NCBI GenBank assembly: GCA_040902885.1
Contig: JBBDWK010000076.1
Location: 1-19,570 of the forward strand
Direction: 5' to 3'
DNA: 19,570 bases
From: JBBDWK01 sp040902885
Lineage (GTDB): Bacteria > Acidobacteriota > Terriglobia > Bryobacterales > Bryobacteraceae
The stretch's first letter is position 1, and every line of letters starts with the position of its first letter. The notes beneath the pieces are model-generated. The model saw only the letters and a program-made list of their open reading frames with translations. It did not search any database and was not told the origin of the DNA. Shown in pieces: positions 7,103-14,615 of the stretch. Both the position numbers and the translations under genes were made by a program.

Positions 7103-7894
7103 ATGAGAGTCGATATGTCCGTAGTGGAGAGAATGGCGACGGCAGACCTGAGTTTGCTGCAGTTTTCCTTGAACGGGCAGACTCGGAATATCGGCGTGTT
7201 TCTATTCGATCGCGGGTCGGGCCGGCTGGAGATGCGGCTTCGCCGGCGTTGGGACGAATTCGATCCTGACGAGATGGATGTGCTTTCCGCGCTTGAGCAA
7301 GACCTCGCGGGGAAACTTTCCGAGATGGGCGGCGAAGCTTTCCTGGCGTGGATGGAAGAAAATCTTTCCAACACGCTGAGCGTCACCAACCGCGAGACCG
7401 TACCGGTTGGCGATCTCTCCAAAACCGCCGACCGGCTTGCCGCCCGCCACCTTCAGGGGACTCCCTTCGTCACCCATCTGCCGCTGTATTCGCTCCAGAT
7501 CGCCGCCTCTCCCGAGCGCGAAAACCTGGCTCCCGAACAGACCGGCTGGGTGGAAGCGCCGCCGGGCCTGCATCTGAACGAGAAAATGTTCGTCGCGCAC
7601 ATAGCGGGCCGCTCGATGGAGCCGCGCATTCCGGACGGGAGCCTGGCGGTATTCCGCTACGGCATAACCGGCTCAAGGCAGGATAAAATCGTCGCAGCCG
7701 AAATCCTGGGAGTCACCGGAGAGCACTACGCCATCAAGAAGTACTTCAGCCAGAAGCGCCACTCGCCCGACGGGGAGTGGGAGCACGAAGTCATCGTCCT
7801 CAAATCCCTGAATCCGGAGTTCGGGGATATCGTGATCGACCCGCAGCTCGACCAGTCGGTGCGGGTCTTCGCGGAATTCGTGGAAGTCCTCTAG
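7103..7894 (+). CDS. S24 (LexA-type) peptidase-fold protein with DUF3037-like N-terminus
   Basis: This 263-residue protein has a C-terminal S24/LexA-type domain. The nucleophile is S171 in HIAGRSMEPRIPDG, and the general-base lysine is most likely K212 in YAIKKYF, which together form the expected Ser-Lys dyad. There is no helix-turn-helix at the N-terminus. Residues about 16-100 (LSLLQF, then RNIGVFLFDRGSGRLEMRLR) resemble by eye DUF3037-type domains (YSLLRYVPD, then VNVGVVLF), a resemblance that needs a profile search. No obvious Ala-Gly self-cleavage site is seen between the two parts. S24 domains normally cleave repressors in response to DNA damage, so this is probably a regulator or sensor that works by protein contacts. 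ATG 7103 has GGGAGA (7089-7094) eight bases upstream. vapBC lies immediately downstream. Confidence 0.75.
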   Translation: MRVDMSVVERMATADLSLLQFSLNGQTRNIGVFLFDRGSGRLEMRLRRRWDEFDPDEMDVLSALEQDLAGKLSEMGGEAFLAWMEENLSNTLSVTNRETVPVGDLSKTADRLAARHLQGTPFVTHLPLYSLQIAASPERENLAPEQTGWVEAPPGLHLNEKMFVAHIAGRSMEPRIPDGSLAVFRYGITGSRQDKIVAAEILGVTGEHYAIKKYFSQKRHSPDGEWEHEVIVLKSLNPEFGDIVIDPQLDQSVRVFAEFVEVL

Positions 7895-7949
7895 CAGCCG
7901 GATCCGAGAAGCAGGATCGCGGAGTGATGCATAAATGTGCTACCTGCGG

Positions 7950-7955
7950 TATGCT
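7950..7955 (+). promoter_or_regulatory. Candidate -10 element of vapBC (leaderless geometry)
   Basis: TATGCT ends seven bases before the vapB ATG, so transcription would begin at or next to the start codon, and no ribosome site is visible. The related words GATGCATAA (7926-7934) and GATGTATGA (7958-7966) flank it and could form part of an operator for VapB. No -35 match is seen. Confidence 0.3.
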
Positions 7956-7962
7956 TTGATGT

Positions 7963-8199
7963 ATGAGGACTACGATAGAGATCAACGATGGTCTTCTGCG
8001 GAAGGCTAAGCGGCGGGCGGCCGACGAAGGAGATTCCCTCCGTCACGTTGTCGAATCCGCGCTGAGGCTTTATCTGGGCAAGCGCCCGGAGCGGGAATCC
8101 TATCAACTGCGCTGGAGAACGGAGTCCGGACGTATTCTTCCCGGTGTGCGCCTCGACGACCGGGACGCCCTTTTCGACCTCATGGAAGGCCGGGATTGA
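7963..8199 (+). CDS. vapB: VapB-type antitoxin
   Basis: This 78-residue protein has an N-terminal ribbon-helix-helix pattern (MRTTIEINDGLLRKAKRRAA, then SLRHVVESALRLYL), as in VapB antitoxins that bind their own promoter as dimers. The C-terminal part (about 48-78, ending DALFDLMEGRD) is acidic and would wrap the toxin. The stop codon overlaps the TTG start of the PIN toxin, the usual antitoxin-first arrangement. No ribosome site precedes the ATG; translation may be leaderless. The family is identified by pattern and partner gene, and the symbol is generic. Confidence 0.85.
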   Translation: MRTTIEINDGLLRKAKRRAADEGDSLRHVVESALRLYLGKRPERESYQLRWRTESGRILPGVRLDDRDALFDLMEGRD

Positions 8200-8627
8200 T
8201 CGCCCTCGACACGAATATCCTCGTATATGCACGCCGCGCGGAGGCCCCGCATCATTCCGAAGCGCGAAAAATCCTCGAAGACCTCGCCCAGGGCGATCGG
8301 CCGTGGGCTCTCCCCTGGCCCTGCGTCTACGAGTTCCTTCGGGTTGTCACTCATCCGCGGGTATTCGACCCGCCCACGACTCTGGATGCCGCGATGGAGG
8401 ACCTCTGCTCGCTCCTGGAATCTCCCGCGCTGACCATGTTAGGCGAAGGGCCGGGCCACCTTGCCGCGATGCGCCAGTCCGTCATATCGGCTCATGCAAC
8501 CGGTAATCTGGTTCATGATGCACACATCGCCGCTCTGCTTCTCGAAAACGGCATTCGGGAATTTTGGACCGCGGACCGCGACTTTTCCCGTTTTTCCGCG
8601 CTCAAAGTGCTTCACCCCTTCCGGTAG
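8196..8627 (+). CDS. vapC: VapC-type PIN-domain ribonuclease toxin
   Basis: This 143-residue PIN-domain protein retains the acidic metal-binding residues: D5 in MIALDTNILVY, E46 in CVYEFLRVV, D108 in LVHDAHIAA and D127 (with D129) in TADRDFSRF. VapC toxins are Mg-dependent RNases that cut tRNA or rRNA and are held inactive by VapB. The start is TTG at 8196, overlapping the antitoxin TGA, with GGAAGG at 8184-8189 six bases upstream. Length is normal and all catalytic positions are intact, so the pair appears functional. The RNA target cannot be predicted. Confidence 0.88.
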   Translation: MIALDTNILVYARRAEAPHHSEARKILEDLAQGDRPWALPWPCVYEFLRVVTHPRVFDPPTTLDAAMEDLCSLLESPALTMLGEGPGHLAAMRQSVISAHATGNLVHDAHIAALLLENGIREFWTADRDFSRFSALKVLHPFR

Positions 8628-8660
8628 GGATGGGTAGGGCACCGCTCGTGATCAACCCTG

Positions 8661-8726
8661 TCAGAAAACCAGCCTGAGCCCGAGCTGCTGGTTCGCCGAA
8701 TTAGCGTACTTCACCTTCGCGTTCCC
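8661..8726 (-). pseudogene. C-terminal remnant of an outer-membrane beta-barrel protein
   Basis: On the minus strand a frame other than that of the lactonase encodes NAKVKYANSANQQLGLRLVF and then a stop at 8661. Alternating hydrophobic residues and a terminal phenylalanine after LRLV are typical of the last strand of TonB-dependent receptors or porins. Nothing of the rest of such a gene is present upstream, where the SMP-30 coding sequence lies. A deletion that fused two genes' 3' ends would explain this. The stretch is short, so chance is possible. Confidence 0.3.
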
Positions 8727-9592
8727 ACTACGCCGGTTTGAATCCGGAACAGCGTCTTGCCCGCCGTCACGTAAAGCGTCTTGAGATCCGGGCCGCCGAA
8801 GGCCAGGTTGGTGAGCGTGTCTTCGGGGATAGGGATGAAGCGGATCACTTTCCCTTGCGGGGAAATCACGTGAACGCCGCACTTGGTATCCAGCGTCTCG
8901 CTCGTGCCGCGCCTGCGGTTCAACCCCGCCGCCGCCCAGACGTTCCCCTGGCTGTCCACGGTGATGCCGTCCGAGCTGCGGCCCGGATAGAAGTTGTAAT
9001 GGACGCGCATCTTGGTCAGCGAGCCGTCCGCGGCCAGATCGTAGGCGCGGATCATGCGCGCGCCGCCTTCCGCCTGGTTGGCTTCCACAAGATACAGCGT
9101 GCGGTCGTTGGGCGCGACGGCGATTCCGTTCGGCCGCTGAATTTCAGGGCGTTTGAGTAACTGCACGACCCGGCCGTCCGGGTCGATCCGGTAGACGCCG
9201 CCTCCGGGCAGGTCCGTGAAGTAGATGCGGCCTTTGTTGTCCAGGGTCAGATCGTTGGGGCTCTCGAGTTTGATATCGCCTTTCGATTCGGCCAGCACTT
9301 CAATCCGGCCGGTCTTCATGTCCGTACGGGTGACGCGTCCGCGCTCGCAGGCCAGCAGGCGCCACTGGGAATCGAAAATCAATCCGTTGGCTCCGTTGCT
9401 TTTCTCGCGAAAGACAGAGAGCTTGCCGTCCACCGAGTATTTCATGATCCGTTGGTTGGTGGTCTCCGTGAAGTAAACGTTCCCGTCTCGATCGACCGTC
9501 GGCCCTTCGGTGAAAGAGACGATGGTGGCCACCTCAGCTTCCGGCGTTTGCGCGGCCAGGATTCCCGTAATGAAAAAAATTGCGATCCTCAT
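8711..9592 (-). CDS. Secreted SMP-30/gluconolactonase-family protein
   Basis: This 293-residue six-bladed propeller protein of the SMP-30/gluconolactonase family has a short Sec signal (MRIAIFFITGILAAQ). Family landmarks are present: the metal-binding glutamate E29 in FTEGP, GANGLIFD, the asparagine in SPNDLTLD, PNGIAVAP and the aspartate in SDGITVD. These enzymes open aldonolactone rings using a divalent metal. ATG 9592 has GGGAG five bases upstream, a strong ribosome site, so the longer upstream frame is rejected. The gene is divergent from the SelA-like gene and probably shares a regulatory region with it. The 3' end abuts a possible outer-membrane protein remnant, so its last residues (VVGTRR) may not be the ancestral ones. 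The true substrate is uncertain. Confidence 0.85.
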   Translation of the reverse strand: MRIAIFFITGILAAQTPEAEVATIVSFTEGPTVDRDGNVYFTETTNQRIMKYSVDGKLSVFREKSNGANGLIFDSQWRLLACERGRVTRTDMKTGRIEVLAESKGDIKLESPNDLTLDNKGRIYFTDLPGGGVYRIDPDGRVVQLLKRPEIQRPNGIAVAPNDRTLYLVEANQAEGGARMIRAYDLAADGSLTKMRVHYNFYPGRSSDGITVDSQGNVWAAAGLNRRRGTSETLDTKCGVHVISPQGKVIRFIPIPEDTLTNLAFGGPDLKTLYVTAGKTLFRIQTGVVGTRR

Positions 9593-9614
9593 GACACTCC
9601 CTTCCTTCCGCCCT

Positions 9615-9622
9615 AATATAAT
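9615..9622. promoter_or_regulatory. Overlapping divergent -10 elements
   Basis: The 40-base gap between the lactonase and the SelA-like gene contains TATAAT on the plus strand (9617-9622) and TATATT on the minus strand (9620-9615). Plus-strand transcription would start near 9629, only four bases before ATG 9633, with no ribosome site. The minus-strand transcript would have a leader of about 16 bases with a strong GGGAG. The two promoters could not fire at once, implying coordinated or mutually exclusive use. ATGACA at 9591-9596 is a possible but distant -35 for the plus strand. Confidence 0.45.
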
Positions 9623-9632
9623 CGAAGTCATT

Positions 9633-10862
9633 ATGAAGCCGCTTTTTCCTTCGACGCATCGCCGAAAATTTCTGGCCGGCACGGCGCTTGGCTCGCTTGC
9701 CGCGAACCTGTTGCCGCGCCGGATGTACGCCGCCCAGCTCGCCGCCTCGCACGGCGAAATCTACCGCCAGCTCGGGGTGCGCCCGCTCATCAATGCGGCC
9801 GGCACTTACACGACGATTACCGGTTGTGTCGTCTCGCCCCGCGTGCGCCAGGCCATGGACGAAGCTTCGCGCAGCTTCGTCCGGCTGATCGAATTGCAGC
9901 ACGCGGTGGGCGAGCGCATCGCCCGGCTGCTCGACGTGGAAGCAGCCATGGTGACGTCGGGCGCCGCGGGAGCGATTATGCTCGCCACGGCCGCCTGCGT
10001 CACCGGAAAGGACGCCGACAAGATCCGGCGCATCCCCGATATCGCCGGCCTGAAAAACGAGGTGATCATCCCCAAGCAACAGCGCAACGGCTTCGACCAC
10101 GCGGCGCGCAACGTGGGCGTGAAGCTGGTCGAAGTGGAGACCGCCGAGCAGGCGAAGAACGCTGTCAATTCGAGCACGGCGATGCTTTACTGGACGCACA
10201 TCTTCGAGCATCGCGGGAAGATCGCGCGGAAGGATTTTATCGAGATCGGCAAAAGGGCCGGCGTCCCCGTGTTCAACGATGCCGCCGCCGAGCTGCCGCC
10301 GTACGAGAATCTGGCGGGGATCGTGCGCGAAGGCTTCGACCTGGTGTGCTTCAGCGGGGGCAAGGGGCTGCGCGGTCCGCAGGCGTCCGGCCTGCTGATA
10401 GGCCGCAAGGATTTGATCGAGGCCGCGCACATGAACAACAATCCGCACGGAGACACAATCGGCCGCCCCTCGAAAGTCGGCAAGGAGGAGATCATGGGAC
10501 TGCTGGCGGCGGTGGAAGTCTATCTGCAGCGCAACCACGACGCCGACCAGAAGCTTTGGCGCGGCTTCATGGAGAGCATCGCCCGCGACCTGAAGGGCGT
10601 CTCCTCCGTGCACACCGAAGTATACATTCCCGGCGCGGGCGGGCACCCGGTTCCGTACCTGCGCGTGCAGTGGGACCAGAATAAGCTGGAACTCACCTAC
10701 CAGGATTGCGCGCGGAAGCTGCGGGAGGGCGAGCCGTCCATCGAGGTGAATGCCAGCGCGCAGGAAGGCCTCTCGCTCGCCTCCTACAATCTGTTTGCCG
10801 GCGAAGAGCGCATCGTGGGCTTGAAGCTGGGCGAGATTCTCAAAGAGGCGGCCAGGGCATGA
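9633..10862 (+). CDS. Tat-exported SelA-like PLP-dependent enzyme
   Basis: This 409-residue fold-type I PLP enzyme belongs to the SelA-like group, which includes D-glucosaminate-6-phosphate ammonia-lyase DgaE. It begins with a twin-arginine signal (HRRKFLAGTALGSLAANLLP, residues 9-28). The phosphate-binding turn is likely TSGAAGA (108-114), D216 in FNDAAAELPP would contact the pyridine nitrogen, and K244 in FSGGKGLRGPQ is the probable Schiff-base lysine. A Tat signal fits export of a protein folded around its cofactor. The reaction may be elimination of ammonia or a related change on an amino or sugar acid, but no substrate can be proven; it is not expected to make selenocysteyl-tRNA. Its stop overlaps the ATG of the amidohydrolase gene. 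The start is placed at ATG 9633, behind a TATAAT element. Confidence 0.82.
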   Translation: MKPLFPSTHRRKFLAGTALGSLAANLLPRRMYAAQLAASHGEIYRQLGVRPLINAAGTYTTITGCVVSPRVRQAMDEASRSFVRLIELQHAVGERIARLLDVEAAMVTSGAAGAIMLATAACVTGKDADKIRRIPDIAGLKNEVIIPKQQRNGFDHAARNVGVKLVEVETAEQAKNAVNSSTAMLYWTHIFEHRGKIARKDFIEIGKRAGVPVFNDAAAELPPYENLAGIVREGFDLVCFSGGKGLRGPQASGLLIGRKDLIEAAHMNNNPHGDTIGRPSKVGKEEIMGLLAAVEVYLQRNHDADQKLWRGFMESIARDLKGVSSVHTEVYIPGAGGHPVPYLRVQWDQNKLELTYQDCARKLREGEPSIEVNASAQEGLSLASYNLFAGEERIVGLKLGEILKEAARA

Positions 10863-11722
10863 TGCGATTGATTCTTGCCCTCGTCTGCGCCCTGCCGCTC
10901 GCCTCCCAGATGCCGAAGCTCATCGACGCGCACGTGCATCACAACGGCGACCCGGCGTTTCTCGAAAAACTGATCGGGAAACTGGAGGCGGCCGACGGGC
11001 TGGCGTTCCTGCTCACCGCCCCGAAAGACCTGGAAAGCGTGAAAGGCTTTATCGCGAAGCATCCGCGCCGTCTCATCGGCTTCGGCAGCATCCGCCTGGA
11101 CGATCCGGAGGCGATCGCGCTGATCGACCGTTTTCACGCGGCGGGCTTTCGCGGCCTCGGCGAGATCACCGGTCCTCTCAAGCCGTTCGACGACAAGAGC
11201 TATTCGGCGATTTTCGAACGCGCGGAGAAGTACAACATGATCGTCCTGTTCCACACCGGCGTGGTGAACCGCCCCAACCCGAACGTGCCCAGGGACGTGA
11301 GCGTGGACCGGATGCGGGTCACCACGCTCGACAACATCGCGCGCCGCTACCCGAAGCTCACCCTCATCGGCGCGCACCTGGGTAATCCGGATTATGCCTG
11401 GGCGGCCGAAATCGGGCGATGGAATCCCAACCTGTTTTTCGACCTCTCCGGCTCCACGCTGATCAAGAAGCAGGAGGACTACACGTTCTTCAAGAGCATC
11501 TTCTGGTGGTCGGGCGTGGTGAGCCCGCACACGCCGAAATCGGAGACCAGCGCTTTTGAGAAGGCCATCTTCGGGTCTGACGTCTTTGGAGGCGACCTGG
11601 CCGAATTCGACGCTTCAATCGAACGCTACCGCAAGATGCTCACGGCCTGCGGCGTACCCGAACGCGCGCAGTCCAATATCTTCGCCGGCACGCTCTGGAA
11701 AATATTGAATGCCGGACGCTAA
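10859..11722 (+). CDS. Secreted amidohydrolase (amidohydrolase-2 type TIM barrel)
   Basis: This 287-residue metal-dependent hydrolase has a Sec signal (MMRLILALVCALPLASQ). Metal ligands fit the amidohydrolase superfamily: HVHH at 25-28 after LIDA, a histidine in VLFHTGVV, another in LIGAHLGNP, and the aspartate in FGSDVFGG. The group includes lactonases such as fuconolactonase, and decarboxylases such as ACMSD; the substrate is open. The start ATGATG overlaps the stop of the SelA-like gene, so translation is coupled and a common pathway is likely. A GC-rich hairpin follows nine bases after the stop. The C-terminus (IFAGTLWKILNAGR) is the usual end of the family. Confidence 0.82.
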   Translation: MMRLILALVCALPLASQMPKLIDAHVHHNGDPAFLEKLIGKLEAADGLAFLLTAPKDLESVKGFIAKHPRRLIGFGSIRLDDPEAIALIDRFHAAGFRGLGEITGPLKPFDDKSYSAIFERAEKYNMIVLFHTGVVNRPNPNVPRDVSVDRMRVTTLDNIARRYPKLTLIGAHLGNPDYAWAAEIGRWNPNLFFDLSGSTLIKKQEDYTFFKSIFWWSGVVSPHTPKSETSAFEKAIFGSDVFGGDLAEFDASIERYRKMLTACGVPERAQSNIFAGTLWKILNAGR

Positions 11723-11730
11723 GCGGCAGC

Positions 11731-11750
11731 GCGCGGTTTGCTCGCCGCGC
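11731..11750. terminator. GC-rich hairpin after the amidohydrolase gene
   Basis: GCGCGG (11731-11736) pairs exactly with CCGCGC (11745-11750) around an eight-base loop. It lies nine bases after the stop codon but has no T-run, so termination would be weak. It overlaps the proposed -35 of the next gene and could instead be an operator. Confidence 0.3.
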
Positions 11751-11767
11751 ACGGCCTGTTGTATTCT
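11738..11767 (+). promoter_or_regulatory. Candidate promoter of the ALDH-GS operon
   Basis: TTGCTC (11738-11743) and TATTCT (11762-11767) are separated by 18 bases. The predicted transcription start is about three bases before ATG 11777, and there is no ribosome site, again suggesting a leaderless message. Confidence 0.4.
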
Positions 11768-11776
11768 GCGATTGCG

Positions 11777-13255
11777 ATGAGCGTAGTGGAAGCGATAAAG
11801 CGGGAGCTGCGTCCGTGCGGGCTCTTCATCAATGGGCGGTGGGAGGAATCCACCAGCGGGCGGACCATCGAGGTGATCAACCCCGCTACGGGAGAGTCGC
11901 TTACCACGATTCCCGACGCCGACGCCGCCGACGTGGACCGGGCCGTGGCCGCGGCGCGGGCCAGTTTCGAGCGTAAGACCTGGCGCGGCCTGGATCCGTC
12001 CAAGAAAGAAAAGATCCTCTGGAACCTCTCCGAGATTCTGCTGAAGAACCGCGAGGAGCTGGCCGTTCTCGAGTCCATGGAGAACGGCAAGACGCTGCGC
12101 GAAGCGGGCAGCGCGGATGTCGACCCGTCCATAGACGCCTTCCGCTATTACGCAGGCTGGGTGCGCAAGATTTACGGCGAGACCATCCCGGTGGACGGCC
12201 CCTATCTCAATTACACGCTGCGCGAGCCGGTTGGCGTAGTGGGCGCGATCGTGCCCTGGAATTATCCGCTGCAGCTTGCCGCATGGAAGGTGGCTCCGGC
12301 GCTGGCCTGCGGCTGCTCCGTTGTGCTGAAGCCCTCCGAGATGACGCCGCTCACGGCGTTCAGGCTGGCCGAGTATGCGCTCGAGGCGGGCGTGCCGGAA
12401 GGCGTGCTGAACGTGGTGACCGGCTACGGCGCGACCGCTGGCGATGCGCTGGCGCGGCACATGGATGTGGACAAGATCAGCTTTACCGGCAGCACGCGAA
12501 CGGGGCGGGCGCTGCTGAAGGCTTCGGCCGAGTCCAACCTGAAACGCATCAGCCTGGAGCTTGGCGGCAAGTCGCCCAACATCATCTTTCCGGACTGCGA
12601 TATGGACGCGGCCATCAAGTCGGCGTTCTGGGGAATTTTTTCCAACAAGGGCGAGATCTGCAGCGCCGGCTCGCGCTTGCTGGTGCATGCCGACGTTCAC
12701 GACAAGTTCCTCGATACACTGGTCTCCCGCGCGAAGCGGCTGAAAGTGGGCGATCCTCTGGACAAGGCGACCTCCATGGGCTCGCAGATTTCGGCGAATC
12801 AGATGGAGCGCATTCTGGGCTACATCCGCTCGGGCGTGGAGGAGGGCGCGCAACTGCTTTGCGGCGGCGAGCGCGATACCACCGGCGAAAACGCGAAAGG
12901 CTTCTTCGTTAAGCCGACCATCTTCTCCGAGGTGAAGCCCCGGATGAAGATCGCGCAGGAAGAGATCTTCGGACCGGTGCTCTCGGCCATCCGGTTTGAG
13001 ACGCCGGAAGAGGCCGTGGAGATTGCCAACGGCACCATCTACGGGCTGGTATCGGCGGTATGGACGAAGGACATCCGCCTGGCGCACAGAATGGCTTCGG
13101 AGATCAAAGCCGGCTCGGTATGGATCAACACCTACAACGGCTTCGACACCGGCTCGCCCTTCGGCGGTTACAAGCAGAGCGGCTTCGGGCGCGACCTAGG
13201 CGCGCACGCTTTGGAGCAGTACACCAATGTGAAATCGGTATGGGTGGCGCTCTAA
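11777..13255 (+). CDS. Aldehyde dehydrogenase (ALDH superfamily)
   Basis: This 492-residue NAD(P)-dependent aldehyde dehydrogenase has a complete active site: N162 in VPWNYP, the cofactor-binding FTGST (236-240), E261 in LELGGKSPN and the nucleophile C295 in NKGEICSAGSR. Overall pattern and length match betaine aldehyde and gamma-aminobutyraldehyde type dehydrogenases, which oxidise amino-aldehydes to acids. The glutamine synthetase-like gene starts four bases after its stop, so both probably act in one pathway. That pairing recalls the gamma-glutamyl-putrescine route (PuuC with PuuA) or a related amine pathway, although no amine oxidase or hydrolase gene is seen here. The start ATG 11777 matches the family N-terminus; the longer upstream frame is rejected. 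Confidence 0.9.
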   Translation: MSVVEAIKRELRPCGLFINGRWEESTSGRTIEVINPATGESLTTIPDADAADVDRAVAAARASFERKTWRGLDPSKKEKILWNLSEILLKNREELAVLESMENGKTLREAGSADVDPSIDAFRYYAGWVRKIYGETIPVDGPYLNYTLREPVGVVGAIVPWNYPLQLAAWKVAPALACGCSVVLKPSEMTPLTAFRLAEYALEAGVPEGVLNVVTGYGATAGDALARHMDVDKISFTGSTRTGRALLKASAESNLKRISLELGGKSPNIIFPDCDMDAAIKSAFWGIFSNKGEICSAGSRLLVHADVHDKFLDTLVSRAKRLKVGDPLDKATSMGSQISANQMERILGYIRSGVEEGAQLLCGGERDTTGENAKGFFVKPTIFSEVKPRMKIAQEEIFGPVLSAIRFETPEEAVEIANGTIYGLVSAVWTKDIRLAHRMASEIKAGSVWINTYNGFDTGSPFGGYKQSGFGRDLGAHALEQYTNVKSVWVAL

Positions 13256-13259
13256 CCGG

Positions 13260-14600
13260 ATGAACCTTACCGACCTCCGCCGCCTGTTCGGTGAACGCAA
13301 CATCAGCCGCGTCAAGCTGGGCGGCTTCGACATGGACGGCGTGCTGCGGGGCAAGCACATCAGCCTGGACAAATTCTGGCCGGCGGCCGAATCCGGCTTG
13401 GGCTTCTGCGACGTGATCTTCGGCTGGGACATCGCCGACGCGCTGTATGACAACGTGAAGTACACGGGCTGGCATACGGGCTATCCGGACGCCATCGCGA
13501 AGATCGATCTGGAGACCTTCCGCCCGATTCCCTGGGAGCCGGGGACCGCGCTGTTCCTGCTCGATTTTGTGAAGCCGGACGAAAGCCCGCTACCCATCTC
13601 GCCCCGCCAGGTATTACGTGCGGTGGTGGAAAAGGCGGAGGCGATGGGCTTCCGCGCTTTCTTCTCCGCTGAGTACGAATTCTTTATATTCCGCGAGTCT
13701 CCCGAAAGCATCCGCCAGAAACATTTCCGCAACCTGCTTCCGCTCAGCCCCGGCATGTTCGGCTACAGCGTGCTGCGCGCTTCGGAGAATTCCCATGTGG
13801 TGCTCCAGATCTTCGATTTGCTGGCGAGCTTCGGCGTGCCCCTGGAAGGCTTGCACACCGAGACCGGGCCCGGAGTTTACGAAGCGGCCATTGCCGTGGA
13901 CAGCGCGCTGGAGGCGGCGGACAAGGCCGCGCTTTTCAAGACGGCGGTGAAAGAGCTCGCGGCGCGCCAGGGGCTGCTGCCAACGTTCATGGCCAAATGG
14001 CACGCCGACCTTCCGGGGTCGAGCGGCCATCTGCATCAGAGCCTTTGGGACACGCACGGCGAGAGGAACCTTTTCTTTCGCGATGGCGCCATGTCCTCGC
14101 TGATGCGGCAGTACATCGGCGGCCTGGTGGAGAACATGGCGGCCTTCTCCTCGCTGTTCTGCCCCACCGTCAACTCCTGGAAACGAACCGTGCCCGGCGC
14201 GTGGGCTCCTGTGAATGCCACCTGGGGGATCGACAACCGGACAACAGCCGTGCGCGCGATTCCCGGCAGCGCCAAAAGCACGCGAGTGGAGCTGCGGTTG
14301 ACGGGCGCCGACATCAATCCCTACATCGCCATGGCAGCCTCGCTGGCGGCCGGCCTGGATGGCGTGGAACGCCAGTTGGAGCCGCCTTCTCCGGCGGTGA
14401 ACGCCTATTGCAGCGACGGCGTGCCCCTGCCGCGGGATCTGGGTGAAGCCACGGGTCTGCTCCGCGGGAGCGAGGTCGCGCGCAGGTGGCTGGGCGGCGA
14501 GTTCGTGGAGCACTTCGCGGCTACTCGCGAGTGGGAAATGCGGCGCTACGAGCGCGCGGTCACGGATTGGGAACTGGCCCGCTACTTCGAAGCTATCTGA
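13260..14600 (+). CDS. Glutamine synthetase-family gamma-glutamyl ligase
   Basis: This 446-residue protein has the type I glutamine synthetase fold. Visible active-site elements are E138 and E140 in FSAEYEFF, E201 and E208 in ETGPGVYE, H257 and H259 in SGHLHQSL, the NSWKRTVPGAWAP segment, and RVELRLTGADINPY. The C-terminal stretch (YERAVTDWELARYFEAI) resembles gamma-glutamylpolyamine ligases more than housekeeping GlnA, and no GlnA-type adenylylation tyrosine could be assigned. It would couple glutamate to an amine (putrescine, ethanolamine or similar) using ATP, or make glutamine. It directly follows the aldehyde dehydrogenase with a four-base gap and no good ribosome site, so translation is probably coupled. 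The substrate is inferred from context only. Confidence 0.85.
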   Translation: MNLTDLRRLFGERNISRVKLGGFDMDGVLRGKHISLDKFWPAAESGLGFCDVIFGWDIADALYDNVKYTGWHTGYPDAIAKIDLETFRPIPWEPGTALFLLDFVKPDESPLPISPRQVLRAVVEKAEAMGFRAFFSAEYEFFIFRESPESIRQKHFRNLLPLSPGMFGYSVLRASENSHVVLQIFDLLASFGVPLEGLHTETGPGVYEAAIAVDSALEAADKAALFKTAVKELAARQGLLPTFMAKWHADLPGSSGHLHQSLWDTHGERNLFFRDGAMSSLMRQYIGGLVENMAAFSSLFCPTVNSWKRTVPGAWAPVNATWGIDNRTTAVRAIPGSAKSTRVELRLTGADINPYIAMAASLAAGLDGVERQLEPPSPAVNAYCSDGVPLPRDLGEATGLLRGSEVARRWLGGEFVEHFAATREWEMRRYERAVTDWELARYFEAI

Positions 14601-14615
14601 GGCGAGCCCTCATTC

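Noticed and set aside
7927..7959. Ten-residue open frame MHKCATCGML before vapB, with a CxxC
   Set aside because: Too short to support; it overlaps the proposed vapB promoter and is more simply chance.
9534..10646. Long minus-strand open frame opposite the SelA-like gene
   Set aside because: Composition is His/Arg/Ala-rich and it conflicts with a convincing PLP enzyme on the plus strand.
11615..13087. Long antisense open frame (490 codons) opposite the ALDH gene
   Set aside because: The plus strand has a complete aldehyde dehydrogenase with all active-site residues. The antisense product is rich in His, Arg and Gly, typical of GC-rich shadow frames.
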